42,756 nucleotides of DNA. Origin: Temnopleurus reevesii (lineage: Eukaryota; Echinodermata; Echinoidea; Temnopleuroida; Temnopleuridae). The stretch is from the NCBI GenBank assembly GCA_036244855.1, contig BQKZ01001895.1, forward strand, positions 20,549 through 63,304, given 5' to 3'. Made by a program: the position numbers and the translations under genes. The notes below the pieces were generated by a model that saw only the letters and a list, made by a program, of their open reading frames with translations, made no database searches and had not been told where the DNA came from. Below, in pieces: positions 12,217 through 23,797 of the stretch; the first letter of the stretch is position 1; each line of letters opens with the position of its first letter.

Positions 12217-13719
12217 AAGATTCAAAATTCTGTACACATTCATTAAAGACAAAAAGGGGAAAACTAACTGTTAGTTTTTGGAAAGAAATGGGAAAGAGTA
12301 AGAGTATGTTTTACAAATAAATGTGCAATATTTAGTACCCGAGGTAAGAGTAAAACTGATTCAGAAAACCTGCTGTGATTCCCTACATGTGCAACCTCTT
12401 ACTTTGAAATAATTAAAAGGCGGACCATGTTGGATTGCATTACATGAATGTCTTTTTTCTTAAATAAGAAATCACACAATAACAAAAATAACAATGCCAC
12501 TTCCTTAAAATTGATATAGCAGAAAAAAAAACAACTTTGCAAGCTGCTTGCATCTATAAAAAAAAAAACAACAGTTAGCTCTATCAGGGAGTTTAGTGCA
12601 ATAAAGCCAGTAAATTGAGTCATTTTATAAGATTGAAGAGCTTTATGTCACCAATCAGCCAATATATTCACCATCTCTCCCCAATCTACAAGTAGATGGG
12701 GAGAGCATTAACCAATATCGCATATCCATGAATCTAAGCTCCAGAAATTTCACAAGGAATCTCAACCTAAGACCGGGAAAGCTGCTGCATAAATGTCCAA
12801 CTTTAGAACAAAAATATCTAGACTTTGCAATCCGAGCCGGGTTTTTCTTCCGCGATGATTTCAGATGCGCCGATCGATTAATCAGACCTTCACAGGCTTG
12901 AGCGCTGAATTAGGGGCCCAAGTCAGAATGAAGACTGGGGGAAATTTCACAGCTAGGCTGCCTTCTTGTCCTTTTGATGGGAAGAAGATTTATATCTCGT
13001 ACTTAATTTTAAAATCGGCCTCACATATCTCAGAAGAGGTGATTTTTAAAAGAGGTTCTTGCATAATGCATAAGGAAACTGTATATATTTTTGTTGATTG
13101 CATGTATGCAGCGACGACTTAATCGCATTACTTTGAAAATCCTATATCAACTTTCTTACTTTCCGTGCTAATGTTTATTATCTCATCGTATTATCTCTAA
13201 TGATTGGCACTCACATCCGAGATTAAATATGATGGGGGCTGGATTTTTTCTCCAACCCAACTTCAAATATCAGGATGTATTGCACAAGCATTTTGACTTT
13301 GAATATCTCCTTTTTTGCAATTCTTTAAAAGAAAAATATATAACAACAGATATAATTATGGTACAATCATCACTTGACAAATGCAGATAGGAAAAAAATG
13401 CAGAACTTACAGCAGACATTTGTGTAATTTTCAGGAATGTTGCTGAAAAGTCAGAACACCACTTGGATTGGCAGTTTCTATACATAAAAAGCAGGTTTTC
13501 TATGGCAAATGGATGTAAAAAATGTCTGACTTGGGAGTGTTATTTTTCTTCCTTCGAGTTTCAAGTTTCAAGTTGCATTTTCAAGTTTCGAGTCAAGTTT
13601 CTCCTGACTTGGTGGAGTAGAATAATGACTGAATTCAGACAAAATACGAAAACTGTCCCAACTGAATCTTATCTTCTGTATATAATGAAATAATAACCAA
13701 ACATAATTATTTCATTTTT
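12217..13719. other. Non-coding stretch
   Basis: AT-rich; several short open frames without domains. Nothing else recognised. Confidence 0.4.
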
Positions 13720-13739
13720 AAATTGCTTGTGCAATACAT

Positions 13740-13965
13740 CCTAGATATGCCTTTTTTGGCATTTAGTTTTTCCCTACCATATTCACCCGAAACTTTCTTT
13801 TTCCCCTCTTATATTATGCAAATGCAAAATGACAATGACTCTGATGTTAATATTTGTTATGTATATGTTTTTTTATGCTTTTGTTGTAAATATTTTAGGT
13901 TTTTTAAATCTTTTTTAATATGGAATAAACTTTAATTGAATTTGAATTGAATTAATTGAACCCTC
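13740..13965 (+). mobile_element. Possible 3' end of a LINE
   Basis: AT-rich sequence ending in AATAAA (13924-13929) and an imperfect repeat of TTTGAATTGAA units. A short oligomer tail after AATAAA is usual for CR1/L2-like LINEs. No reverse-transcriptase coding is left, so the family is a guess. Confidence 0.4.
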
Positions 13966-16900
13966 TGTTCAATTCCTAAACCGTTTTACACAATGCATGC
14001 AAAAACATTACTGTACTATTGTTGGGTAAAGATCACATACAGTCATTGTATCAAAACAAACTTTTGAAAATCATCACATGTATAACTGCTTCTAAGTTAT
14101 CTGTTACTCTACAGTATTGACTTATGAATTATCGGAACAAAAAAAAAAGGTTTATTTCTTCATCATTTTCAATGGTGCATCTTGTCTGCGCTGCCATTGC
14201 TGGATGAGCACAATCATCCGGAAAGAGATAGACAGAGAATGGGAGAGGGAGAAAATGAGAGAGAGAGAGAGAGAGAGACAGAGAAAGTGATGATATAGAA
14301 TGATATGAGAGATAAAAAAACTAGTCAGACACATGTTTATTTTCATTCCTTATGAAACTTGCAAGTTACGGGCAATATATTTCATAGCTCCATATCGCCT
14401 CAAACTAAATATGTCCAAATAATAAGTCCATGAAAACATTCCAATTGAATGACATGATAGTGCCATAAAAACACAAAGATGGAGTAAAAACGAAGATAAG
14501 GCATGCATATCTGCAACGCATCAACGTTATGTTTATCAATTTTGAGAAACCTACTGTATACAAAAGACAGCGACAAAGGGCATTATGCTTTCTGGAAGTC
14601 GGGGAAAGATGGGATTTAGGTGGTTTCTGTGTGATCTATTAAAAGGCCTGTATTAAATATAAATAAACATTGCTATGAATCATAAATCGTATGCTTCCAA
14701 GTTTGACTATGGAAAGAAAGGATAAGAAACAGGGAGAAAAATATGGATGGAAATTGAAGACAAAGACGACAGATTAGATAAAAAGAAGACCACACACAAA
14801 TATTCATCAATGCATGATATGTTTTTATGATAAAGATTTGTGAGGGAAATATGCCGAAAATGGAATTCAGAAAGCAATCGAAACCAGACTTTGAACATTT
14901 TTATGGGTACATACAAGATCTAGTATTGTCATCAAATAAACATTACAGGATTCATGTCAAAAATGTAAACCTACTTCATGGAGATGATAACCAGTCAGTT
15001 ATTTGAAAGCAACAAATTTTTGCCTCTCAAAAAGTGAATTTGGATTTGAATTTGGTTTGACACTCACATTAATGTAAATTTTTTCAATAATGTTGATTTA
15101 TAGGGATTTTGAAAAATACCCCAAATCCATGAAATTGATTTCATTAAAAAAATAATTTAGAAATCAGTGCTGCAGAAAATGTGAAAATTTGTGAAACTAA
15201 TGTCTAGCAGCACAAGCAATAAACAAATTGCTCCATTTTCTTTTAACCAACCCCACCAAAATAACAGATTATTTACATAATGAATGCAATTCGATTCATT
15301 TCTTGTTTTTCTTGTTTAAACCTACAACTTTTTTTTATTTTTTATTTCTATATTAGATGAATTGAATTTTGGAATAATAAAAAGGTTTGCACTTTTTTCT
15401 TCTAAAATGTACTTTCTCCTTTGAATAGTTTGGAGTCAATGAATGATAAAGTGAATAGAGATAGAATCCATGTATTTCAGCACATAATTTCTCCACAGTG
15501 TGCTAAACAAACACACATATCCTAGATATATGCAAGTGCCTCTTTCACGTAAACAGGCTTTCTTAAAGTTCCTGAAACACTCCACAAAATTGCACTTTCC
15601 AATATGGCTTTAGACGGTGGCAAATGGATTATTGATTTAAATTGTTTTGCCTTTCTGCCAAATTGGTGAGGTATAAGAAAGAGATTGTGGGACAGATCTC
15701 AAAGCTAATTACAAACAAAAATCACTTTGGCACATGAAGTGTTTGACAAGGGTATCTGGACTGTGGATGTGAGCGCCCAAAAGCATGTTGAAATGTCCCG
15801 GACCCTCGGTGCAGCGCTAAGCCAGGAGCTCACGACCAGTAGCGCTGGGTAATTCAATGAAATGCAATTCTTCTTGGGTAAACAGAGCGTTTTTAAAAGC
15901 ACAGGGTTATGGCTGATAATATAACACAGGCTTTGGCTCATGACACAGATGGCAGGAGTAGGTCCGGGTATCGAGTGAGAGGATGAGAAAATGAATCGCT
16001 GGAAATCAGCAAGTGAGATATGATACTTGGTGATGGACTGATGTGACGTTTGCTAAAACCAGAAAACATAGACCTTGGTTGAACGGATTGTACACACCAA
16101 GAGATGGCCAACCAACCCGAATCATTGAATTTCTTTGAATCAGTAAGTATTCCTTTTCGATAGGGTTTTTGTTTCGAAGGATTACAAAAGACAACAACAA
16201 ATATGTCCTGAACTTAAAAGTAACTCCTCCAATAATTCCATAATCTCAATAACTCAACCCATAAAAACCCCAAAACATTTCAAATGATTTCCCTTATCCT
16301 TCTTTCTTAACATCCCACATATGAAATGCATTATTTTTGTCATTTCTAAGAGTAACTCTATTTTAATGCTAAACGATAGTCCTTTAATAAGTTCATTTTT
16401 CCTATCACATTTTCCTCTGTTTATATTTGATTTGATTATTACTAGATTATTATGTACAATAAGTATCTAAAACTTGTTGTGTTCATAATACACTGCACAT
16501 CACCGATAGTGCATACTAACCTCCCAGAGTAACCTTTCCAGCACACATGAACCCTTGAAATGGTTCTGTTCTTTTTCACTAGTTGTTGTTATTTAAACCA
16601 AAGAGGGCAGCAGTTTCATTTGAAAAAGCAGATGGTTGTGGATTTATCAAGATATATAATACTTAGTGTAACAATATGCTTACTCAAGAATGCTTTGATA
16701 ACAATATTACAAATTAGAACAATTATCTTAAACGTAAATCAGTTTTTGGGAGAGATGGCGCTTCAGAAATTTAACTACTTTGTGAGCTGCAGTAAAAAAA
16801 AAAAACAAAACATTACCATATGCACAGTTTTTCAATTTAACAAATTCACAGTTTGTTTGAATAAAATCGATCTAGAAAAGGCTTATTAACTATCGCAAAA

Positions 16901-17990
16901 CAAAAATGAAGACATGTGGAGCTCTTCATCGCTTCACGTGCAAATTGAATACAAACTCACTCCATGCAAACAATGCCATCAGACACTCCATCTACCCTGC
17001 CCCGGTCATATCAAGACAGGAAAACTGATTTACCAAACAAAGAACATTAATCAAAGAGTAATTTATAAATTTAAAACAAAACTGCTTAAAATATATACAC
17101 AAATACTACACTGATGTGTATTCCCTTCAAAGTGTATTTAATTTGTTCCACACTTTTAGAAGCTGAGTAGATTTATGCAAAAGTAAAGAGAAAATTTTCT
17201 CCAGGCTGTAAACAATTGGTTCCTATGAGTTCTTTCTTATGTTATTTACTGCAAAAATCATACACATGGACAAGCAAAATAAGACAAAAGTCATTGTCCA
17301 GCAATAAGCATATAAAGATTTGGATACAATTCCAATTGAAACTATATTTTCATGGAAGGGTGATAAACCACATTGGCAGTGAATTGACTCTAGATGGGGC
17401 TATTGCTCTTTTCTCAATGCACCTCTCTTTCAGAATGGCTCTCAACTGGTTTTTAAGTTCACATAAAAAAACACTCATTTTCTGTGCACTTTCAACAGAA
17501 TTGCCAACAGTTTCGAATATATAGATATGGCTGTTGAATGTTATAAATACTCCACTTAAAACATTGTTATTGGGCAGAATTATTTAATATAGCAAAGGGT
17601 ACATAATTCAAAATGGCATTCAAGTTATGACGATTCAATATAGGGATTCAATATGCATGTACGCATAAAAGGAAAAAAGGATTTCAAATATTTGGCATGA
17701 TTCCTCAGTGTATAGTGCATTGAAAAGGAACTGCAAAAGTAGGAAATTTCAGATATCATATTTACACGCAGCAAGCTGAAAATTGTAATGCCAAGGTCTA
17801 AATGGCAGATTTTTCATAACTAATGGATACATTTTTTTTTTTTTACATTACCTAGATTTAGTCACATCTTTCATTAAAAATCTATGAAGTTTTGGGTGTC
17901 AATTATGCTGACCATGCTGTGATAATATAAAAATCGGAGCAAATAGAGTCAAGACAATTCTTATTAAACTCTGATTGCCTCTTGATTCCA
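13966..17990. other. Long non-coding stretch
   Basis: AT-rich. It contains a GA microsatellite at about 14252-14286 and a T-run at 17832-17845. Open frames of 60-117 codons show no domain, and none has convincing splice borders. Confidence 0.4.
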
Positions 17991-18002
17991 TCACCCTCTA
18001 TC

Positions 18003-18970
18003 ATAACCAAGATAAACCTCTCGTCCTGCATCTGTGTGGAGGCTCCAAAGTACATTAAACAACAGTCTATGTGCACCCTGAATTCACAAGAACCTCGTAT
18101 CATTAAGATTTGTGATTGATCACTATGAAAAATGACAATCAAAATCTTTGTTGCATGCGCATTTAATTCAATAGATACCAGGAACCAATCAGATTGCTCT
18201 GTCCAATCGGGAAAAGATTGTGAAATTTGAAAGTTGTTAAATGACCAGAGACGCAAAGTTTTTGACCCAGGATGAGAAGTTTATGACCAGGGATGCTAAG
18301 TTGGTGACCAGGGATGCAGAGTTGGTGACCACAGGACTCAAATATTATCTCCCCAAACCAAAAACGTGCAAAATTTGCAACCCACTACTATAATTTTTCA
18401 CCTGAGGTAGAAAAGTTTGTGTTCCTTGATGTGAAATCTGTATCTTGGAGCACAAACTTTGAATCCTGGCTTTGATTCACATTCTTGGTCACTAGCTCAT
18501 CCTAAATCAATAACTTTATGACCAAGGTCTCAAATTTACGTCCATGTTGTCAATTGTCATGACCAAGACTCCATTGCACACTGTTTTGCGATAAATCAAT
18601 AATTTCAACGAGCAATTCTGATTGATTATAGGTCACTCTATTGACTATAGTGCACATGCAACAATGTTCTTGACTGGTCATTTTTATACAGTGTTTTGTA
18701 AGTGATTAATCACAAACCTATGGGGCTCAGGAATATATTATATACAAATGTTTACAATTTATCACTTATTTCAACGAGCTATTCCTCCTTGGTTATTGCT
18801 TAGTATATTGAACAAACTGCTCCTGCAACAAAGATCTAGATAATCATTTCTCATTCATGATTAATCAAAAACCTTTAAGTTACAGGGTCCTTTTTCACAA
18901 TGCACACGGTCTGTTATTCAGCGTTCTTTAGTGCCTCCATATAACCAAGATAAACCTCTCGTCTTGCATC
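18003..18970. repeat. Region bounded by 30-bp direct repeats
   Basis: 'ataaccaagataaacctctc' plus ten more bases occurs at 18003-18032 and again at 18941-18970 with one mismatch. Between them the phrase 'caacgagc.att...gattaatcacaaacct' recurs (about 18608-18720 and 18774-18875), and partly inverted matches occur near 18115-18200. This is probably an old transposon with internal duplication. Confidence 0.5.
18243..18347. repeat. 21-bp tandem repeat, about 4.5 units
   Basis: Units beginning 'gacc' at 18243, 18264, 18285 and 18306 are each exactly 21 bases; a degraded fifth begins at 18327. Because 21 is a multiple of three, a short plus-strand frame from the ATG at 18241 reads a seven-residue repeat (TRDAKLV-like) for four units and stops at about 18391. 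No gene context supports translation. Confidence 0.85.
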
Positions 18971-19299
18971 CAGTCATCGGCTGAAACATGAGTTATGCCA
19001 AGAGCTTACCACTATTTACATTGGGCCTCAAAAGATGATGCCTTGTTGTACGCACACAGGTTCTAATTCCACATCAAAACAATCTCCATTTCCATATTTC
19101 CCCAACATCTTACCAATATAAATATAGCGCCCATGACAGGAGGGATGAAGGGGGCGAGGAGGGATGAGAGGGGCTGGGTTAATTCCCCTATCCTTCAACA
19201 ATAGAGTCATCACTGTCTTGTGTCTACAGTATTGTTTTGAATTCATCTCTTTGTGAGATGTAGGGAATATTGCAAGGTGAGTGAGAGACAGACAGATGG

Positions 19300-19380
19300 A
19301 TGGCAAGGGCGGATCCAGGATTAATTTTAAAAAAATTGGAGGGGGGGGGGGGGGGGNAATACAAAAGAAAGGAAAGAAAA
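19300..19380. repeat. G-run with ambiguous base
   Basis: 'ggcggatccaggattaattt' is followed by 16 Gs at 19341-19356, an N at 19357, then unrelated AG-rich DNA. The phrase is of a type often seen at the ends of decayed invertebrate transposons. The N falls exactly at the end of the run, so the run length is unreliable. Confidence 0.5.
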
Positions 19381-19743
19381 TTTCTAATAAAGTGGAAAGT
19401 GGAAAGTGGGGGGAGTAAGGAAGCTGCCAATGGAAAAAGAAGAGCCTCTCGAACAAACAAAAGGAATAATGAGCCTAGCACAGATCTTCGGTTATATCAG
19501 ATCCTCTTTTAATATGACACATCATAAATGTTGAATTTCCACTGTGATTCAGTTGGTTCTCCTTATTAGGATCTTTTTATGCAAGAATCATACAATTTAA
19601 GACAGGAATAGAAGAGAAAGCTAGGTTTACCTGTTTCTGTGCAGAACCCTTACAGGTAAACGGCAATTTGCTTTTTTGGGCCATTTCAAGATATATTTTC
19701 AGACAAGAAAAATTACAGGAGGAATGTAAAGACTGTCATCAAT

Positions 19744-19800
19744 AATTCAATTCAATTCAATTCAATATATTTATTTTCACTCATAAAATGCATAATAGAG
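19744..19800 (-). mobile_element. Possible LINE tail, reverse orientation
   Basis: (TTCAA)n at about 19744-19766 followed by 'tatatttattttcactcata'. Read in reverse, this is an AT-rich 3' end plus a TTGAA oligomer tail, like the piece at 13740-13965. Only the tail is recognisable. Confidence 0.4.
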
Positions 19801-19889
19801 AAGAGATAGCTTTCATCATACATGTATGGTACAAAGATTTTTAAACAATTTAAGAAAAGAAAATAATGTGAGGATTAAGAAGGCATCGT

Positions 19890-21090
19890 AGTGAAAGAAA
19901 AGATGATGAAAAAAAGAACATGAAAGAGAGGGGGAGTCTTCAGAAATGCACTGGATTTACAAGTACAAGGAGAGTGAAGAGGAAAAAAGAAAAAAAATGA
20001 GGTGGAGAAATTGGAATGCAGGTGGGAGGTAATGAACGTTAGCAAAAGAAAGACAAAGACATCAGAACGAGAAACGGAGGGGGTATAGGAAGGGGGAAAT
20101 GACAGATCCTACAAGTGGCTGGGGGACCTATCTCTGAAGGAAGGATAGACTAGAATTGAAGAAAGGAAAGACAAAGGTATCAAAATAAGAGAGCATAAAG
20201 CATAAAGCATAAAGGGGGATCCTGGAAATGATGGGGCTCCTCATTAATTTTTTAAAGGAGAGAGTGGGGAAGAGACACGAAGGTACAAAAGGAAGATAGA
20301 ATGGAAATTGACAAACGAATGAAAGAAGCCAAATAAGAGACTAAAGTAGTGTGGTATGGAGAATCATGGCAATAATAGATTTTAAGAATATGGAGAGCAA
20401 CAGAAAGAGAGAGAATAACAGAATAAATGGGGAAGAGAAATTGAGATGCAGGTGGGAGGGAATGAACATAGGAGAAAGAAAGACAGAGAGATGAGAGACA
20501 GGAGTTGGAGGCAGTATAGGAAGAGGGAATGACAAGCCTTACGAGTGGCTGGGGGACCTTACTCTGATTGAAGGAAGGATCTTTAAAATAGGAATTGAAG
20601 AAAAGAAATACAAATACGATAAAATAAGAGACAAAGGCGCAGGAAAGCCAGGGTAATAATGCTGCAATTGTAGAGCGCTTAGGGAATTCTCATGAAGAGT
20701 TGATAAGCGCCGCTATATAAAAGCCGTTCATTATTATCATTATTTATACTCTACTTAATTTTTTTTAAAGGAGAGACCAAGAAGGAGAGAGTGGGGAAGA
20801 GAGACCTAGATGCAAAAGGAAGTTTTGGAATGGAAATGCAGAAAAAGAGATAAAGATGTCAAAATAAGAGACCAAATGGTATGGCAAGGAGAATCATGGC
20901 AACGCGAGACTTTACAAATACGAGCGACAGAAAGAGAGAGAAAAAAATAAATGGGGAAGAGAAATGGAGATAGAAATGGAATGAACATTGGAGAAAGAAA
21001 GACAAAGACATCAGAACGAGAAACAGAGGGGGTATAGGAAGGGGGAAATGACAGCTTCTACAAGTGGCTGGGGGACCTTTCTCTAACTTG
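19890..21090. repeat. Three-unit long tandem repeat, about 430 bp, with SINE insertion
   Basis: The phrase 'acaagtggctgggggacct' recurs at about 20111, 20541 and 21060, and the preceding 'gaaagacaaagacatcagaa' and 'ggtataggaagggggaaatg' blocks recur with it. Marker spacings are 430 and 519 bases. The second interval is longer by about 89 bases, the size of the SINE tail at 20650-20745. The interior also shares 'ggagagagtggggaagag' and 'ggagaatcatggcaa'. Confidence 0.85.
20650..20745 (+). mobile_element. SINE tail fragment inside the long tandem repeat
   Basis: 'gtagagcgcttagggaatt', 'taagcgccgctatataaaag' and a trailing 'attattatcattattt'. This is the SINE tail pattern (GCGCTATATAA then ATT repeats) seen at 31361 and 2111. 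Confidence 0.7.
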
Positions 21091-21700
21091 ACAACTGAGC
21101 AAAATATTTAGAGTAGAATAAATCTCTCAATAACAGCTTAATGCTGCGTCTGTATGCACATACGAATGGAGGCAGATCTCAGCGTCTACTTCAAAGTGAC
21201 AAGAAGAAGTAGCGCGGGAGATGGGCCGAGAAAAGGAAGTGAAGTGCTCTCTCCAAGGACAATATGCATGCTAAAACAAGAGACGCACATCGCACAAGAG
21301 GAAAATATACTCTACATCTTGTTTAATACATGTTTTTCTTGTTCATTTTCGAGGTTAACAGCTTACGAAAGCAGGGGAAGAGCAAGCCGTGAAGTTGCTT
21401 GGCAATTGACTATACATTTAGTTTGATGTGTTAAGCGACCCCCATTGCCAAGTCCATCGAGTGGAGAGAAGCTCCCTGAAACATTGTGGTTGAAAAAAAT
21501 GATGGGAATGGGAATTTTTAGAACAAATAAAAGATAAAATTAAAATCAAAACATGCTACCATAAACTTTTTAGTAGAATTATCGAGATCATTTGGGCCCT
21601 CCGTCCAAACTACAATGTAGAAACACACAAAACAATATTGGCAACCATTACGACATATTCAGGGATTATTAAAACAAAGCAATCCTCGACTAAAGCTCCC
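21091..21700. other. Non-coding stretch
   Basis: No supported gene. A 90-codon open frame at 21154-21426 has no recognisable domain. Confidence 0.4.
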
Positions 21701-21705
21701 CTTAA

Positions 21706-22235
21706 AACCAAAATCGGACAACCCGTTTAAAAGTTATGAATTTTCAAAGTCACAGAGATATGACAATCCCTATCGCTGATGGGGATCCGTGCGATCGGCA
21801 AATTGGACAGAATCTGTGACGTCATGGTGGACAACTCCTCATTCACTTTGTATACAAAATTTCACATTTTCTCCTTTTTTCGGAAAAGTCAACAGAACGC
21901 CAATTTTCTGTTGGGGTATAGCATTAATTTATTGTTTCTGCATGTATTTTGAGAAGAATCATGCTGCAACCTTATTCTAGATTTCACATTACAGTAATCC
22001 ATTTTTAAAGATTCTATGTATACAAAGTGAATGAAGGGTTATCCAACATGACATCACAGATTCCATCGATGTTGCCGATCGCACAGAGCCCCATGAGTGG
22101 TGCAAGTCAAATCGTTGTGAATTTGAAAATTCATAACTTTTGAACAGGTTGTGCGATTTTGCTCAAATTTTCAGTTTGTTCATCTGATTTTTCTTCATTC
22201 AATAAGACTAAGATAATTCCATTTAAAAATTCCAT
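21706..22235. mobile_element. Foldback MITE of the AGGGGAAC family, ends decayed
   Basis: The left arm (about 21710-21870) and right arm (about 22020-22200) are inverted copies. Both carry 'aaaatcggacaac'/'gttgtgcgattttg', 'cacagagatatgacaatccc', 'gatcggcaaattgg'/'atgttgccgatcg' and 'tcactttgtatacaaa'. The same interior occurs in the complete element at 42308-42613. TTAA ends are not clear; an 'attccatttaa' triplication lies at its right border. Confidence 0.75.
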
Positions 22236-22239
22236 TTAA

Positions 22240-23797
22240 TTCCATTTAATTCCATTTAAAAATGCTTTTCGGGGAGTAGTATATAGGGGCCCCTTGTAAC
22301 CCCAATCTTGCTATACAAAGACACAATTTACAAATGTAGCTCCCCCAAAAAAAATTCTCCTTGGGAGAGCCTACATGAGAGCTATTCATAGCTCCCAGCA
22401 AAGTTTACACTTCAGTCCGTTGGATAACGATGAGACTTGATCTCAATAACTAGATTTGATTAATTTCCTAATGAATAATTCTTTTCCCTGTCAACCAACC
22501 TTCTCCAACGTTAGTATATACTCTCCCCCTCAAAATCGTATCGAATGTCTCCCTTTGTACATCAATCGAATTCCGTGAGCAATTCAATTATGCAATTTGT
22601 TTTAAATCATAAGCCTTCCCCTTAAAATTACACAGTTGCAAAGTCATCTACCATTATCTGTCATTCAAATTCCATAAAAGTCTAATTTATAATGGTTTTT
22701 GTCTAGTAAAGCCCCCCCCCCCCTTTCAAAGTTACCTGGAAACATACACATGAATTGTACCATATACACTCCTTTGTAAGCCAATTCATCCAAGATTTTT
22801 TTATGAGTGGTTGGCAACGGTAGGTCTGCTTTTTATATTGATGCAAAATTTTTCTACTTTCTGGGGAGTCGGTCGGACAATTATCTCTGAAAATCATAAA
22901 ACACAATGAAAACACAATGTTGGAATGCTAAATAATGAATATTCTCCCTTCTGAATTTATAAGGGTAGGAAGGTCTCTTGAAAGATTGCTTAAAGCACCT
23001 ACATGTACGTAAGCCCCTCCTCTTGAAAATCACCTGTTCATTTATTTCTGTATCTCTGTCAAGCACACTCCCATAGCAGGTGTGATCCAAGTGATAAGAA
23101 CATTATCGCCCTCATGAGTCAAGAATATCACCAGCAATTGAAGCCATACACTGTATGTACATCATTCCAAAAGGCAATTTTATGATTGGGCCAAGGATCA
23201 TCCAGAAATCACATGATTTCAACAAAAAGTGCGATTTGGTTTAAAAAAATGCAAACTTCAAGTGCATGTATACCAAGATAACATTCATCACTGTATTGAT
23301 TTCATTTCAGTCAAGATTGTCTTTCATTCTACCTCCATCCCTCCCCCGACTTGTCTATCTTCCTGTCCCTTTGTTACCACATTTTATCATTCATAATGAC
23401 TCCATTCATTGTGACATTTTGTTAAAAAAGGGGGTATAATACTTACACTGTGTGCTAATTGAGTACTCAACTAATACTTTTCCAAATAAATCTAACAACT
23501 GTACAAATGTACGGGGGCCACTTACGAAAAAATAGTTTTGACAACTTTGCCTTGACTGACAACTAACATGTGAGATGTTCAGTTAATTTGTGATTGTAAG
23601 CTTTAGGCAATGGAGCCCATATATCATAATAAATACAATTCAACAAAGCCTGACAGTGAGATTGGCAAAATTTCAAAAAAAATATATAGCTGTAGAAATA
23701 TAGATGGAGATAAATACTCAACTCACCTCATACAGTCTTGTCTTATCCTCTGATTAGAGTCTTGACACCAGGCAGACCACTAGAGAAGATTCCTGCT
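22240..23797. other. 3' flank of the ZFP64-like gene
   Basis: Probably holds the 3' untranslated region of the ZFP64-like mRNA in its right part (from 23797 leftwards). A C-run lies at about 22710-22722. No other exon recognised. Confidence 0.45.
23041..23046 (-). other. Candidate polyadenylation signal for the ZFP64-like gene
   Basis: AATAAA on the minus strand, about 750 bases past the stop codon at 23798. It is the first perfect hexamer I found downstream. Position is the only support; a variant signal closer to the stop cannot be excluded. Confidence 0.25.

Noticed and set aside
19028..19456. 142-codon minus-strand open frame with a poly-proline run
   Set aside because: Spans the G-run and an N; the proline run is just the homopolymer.
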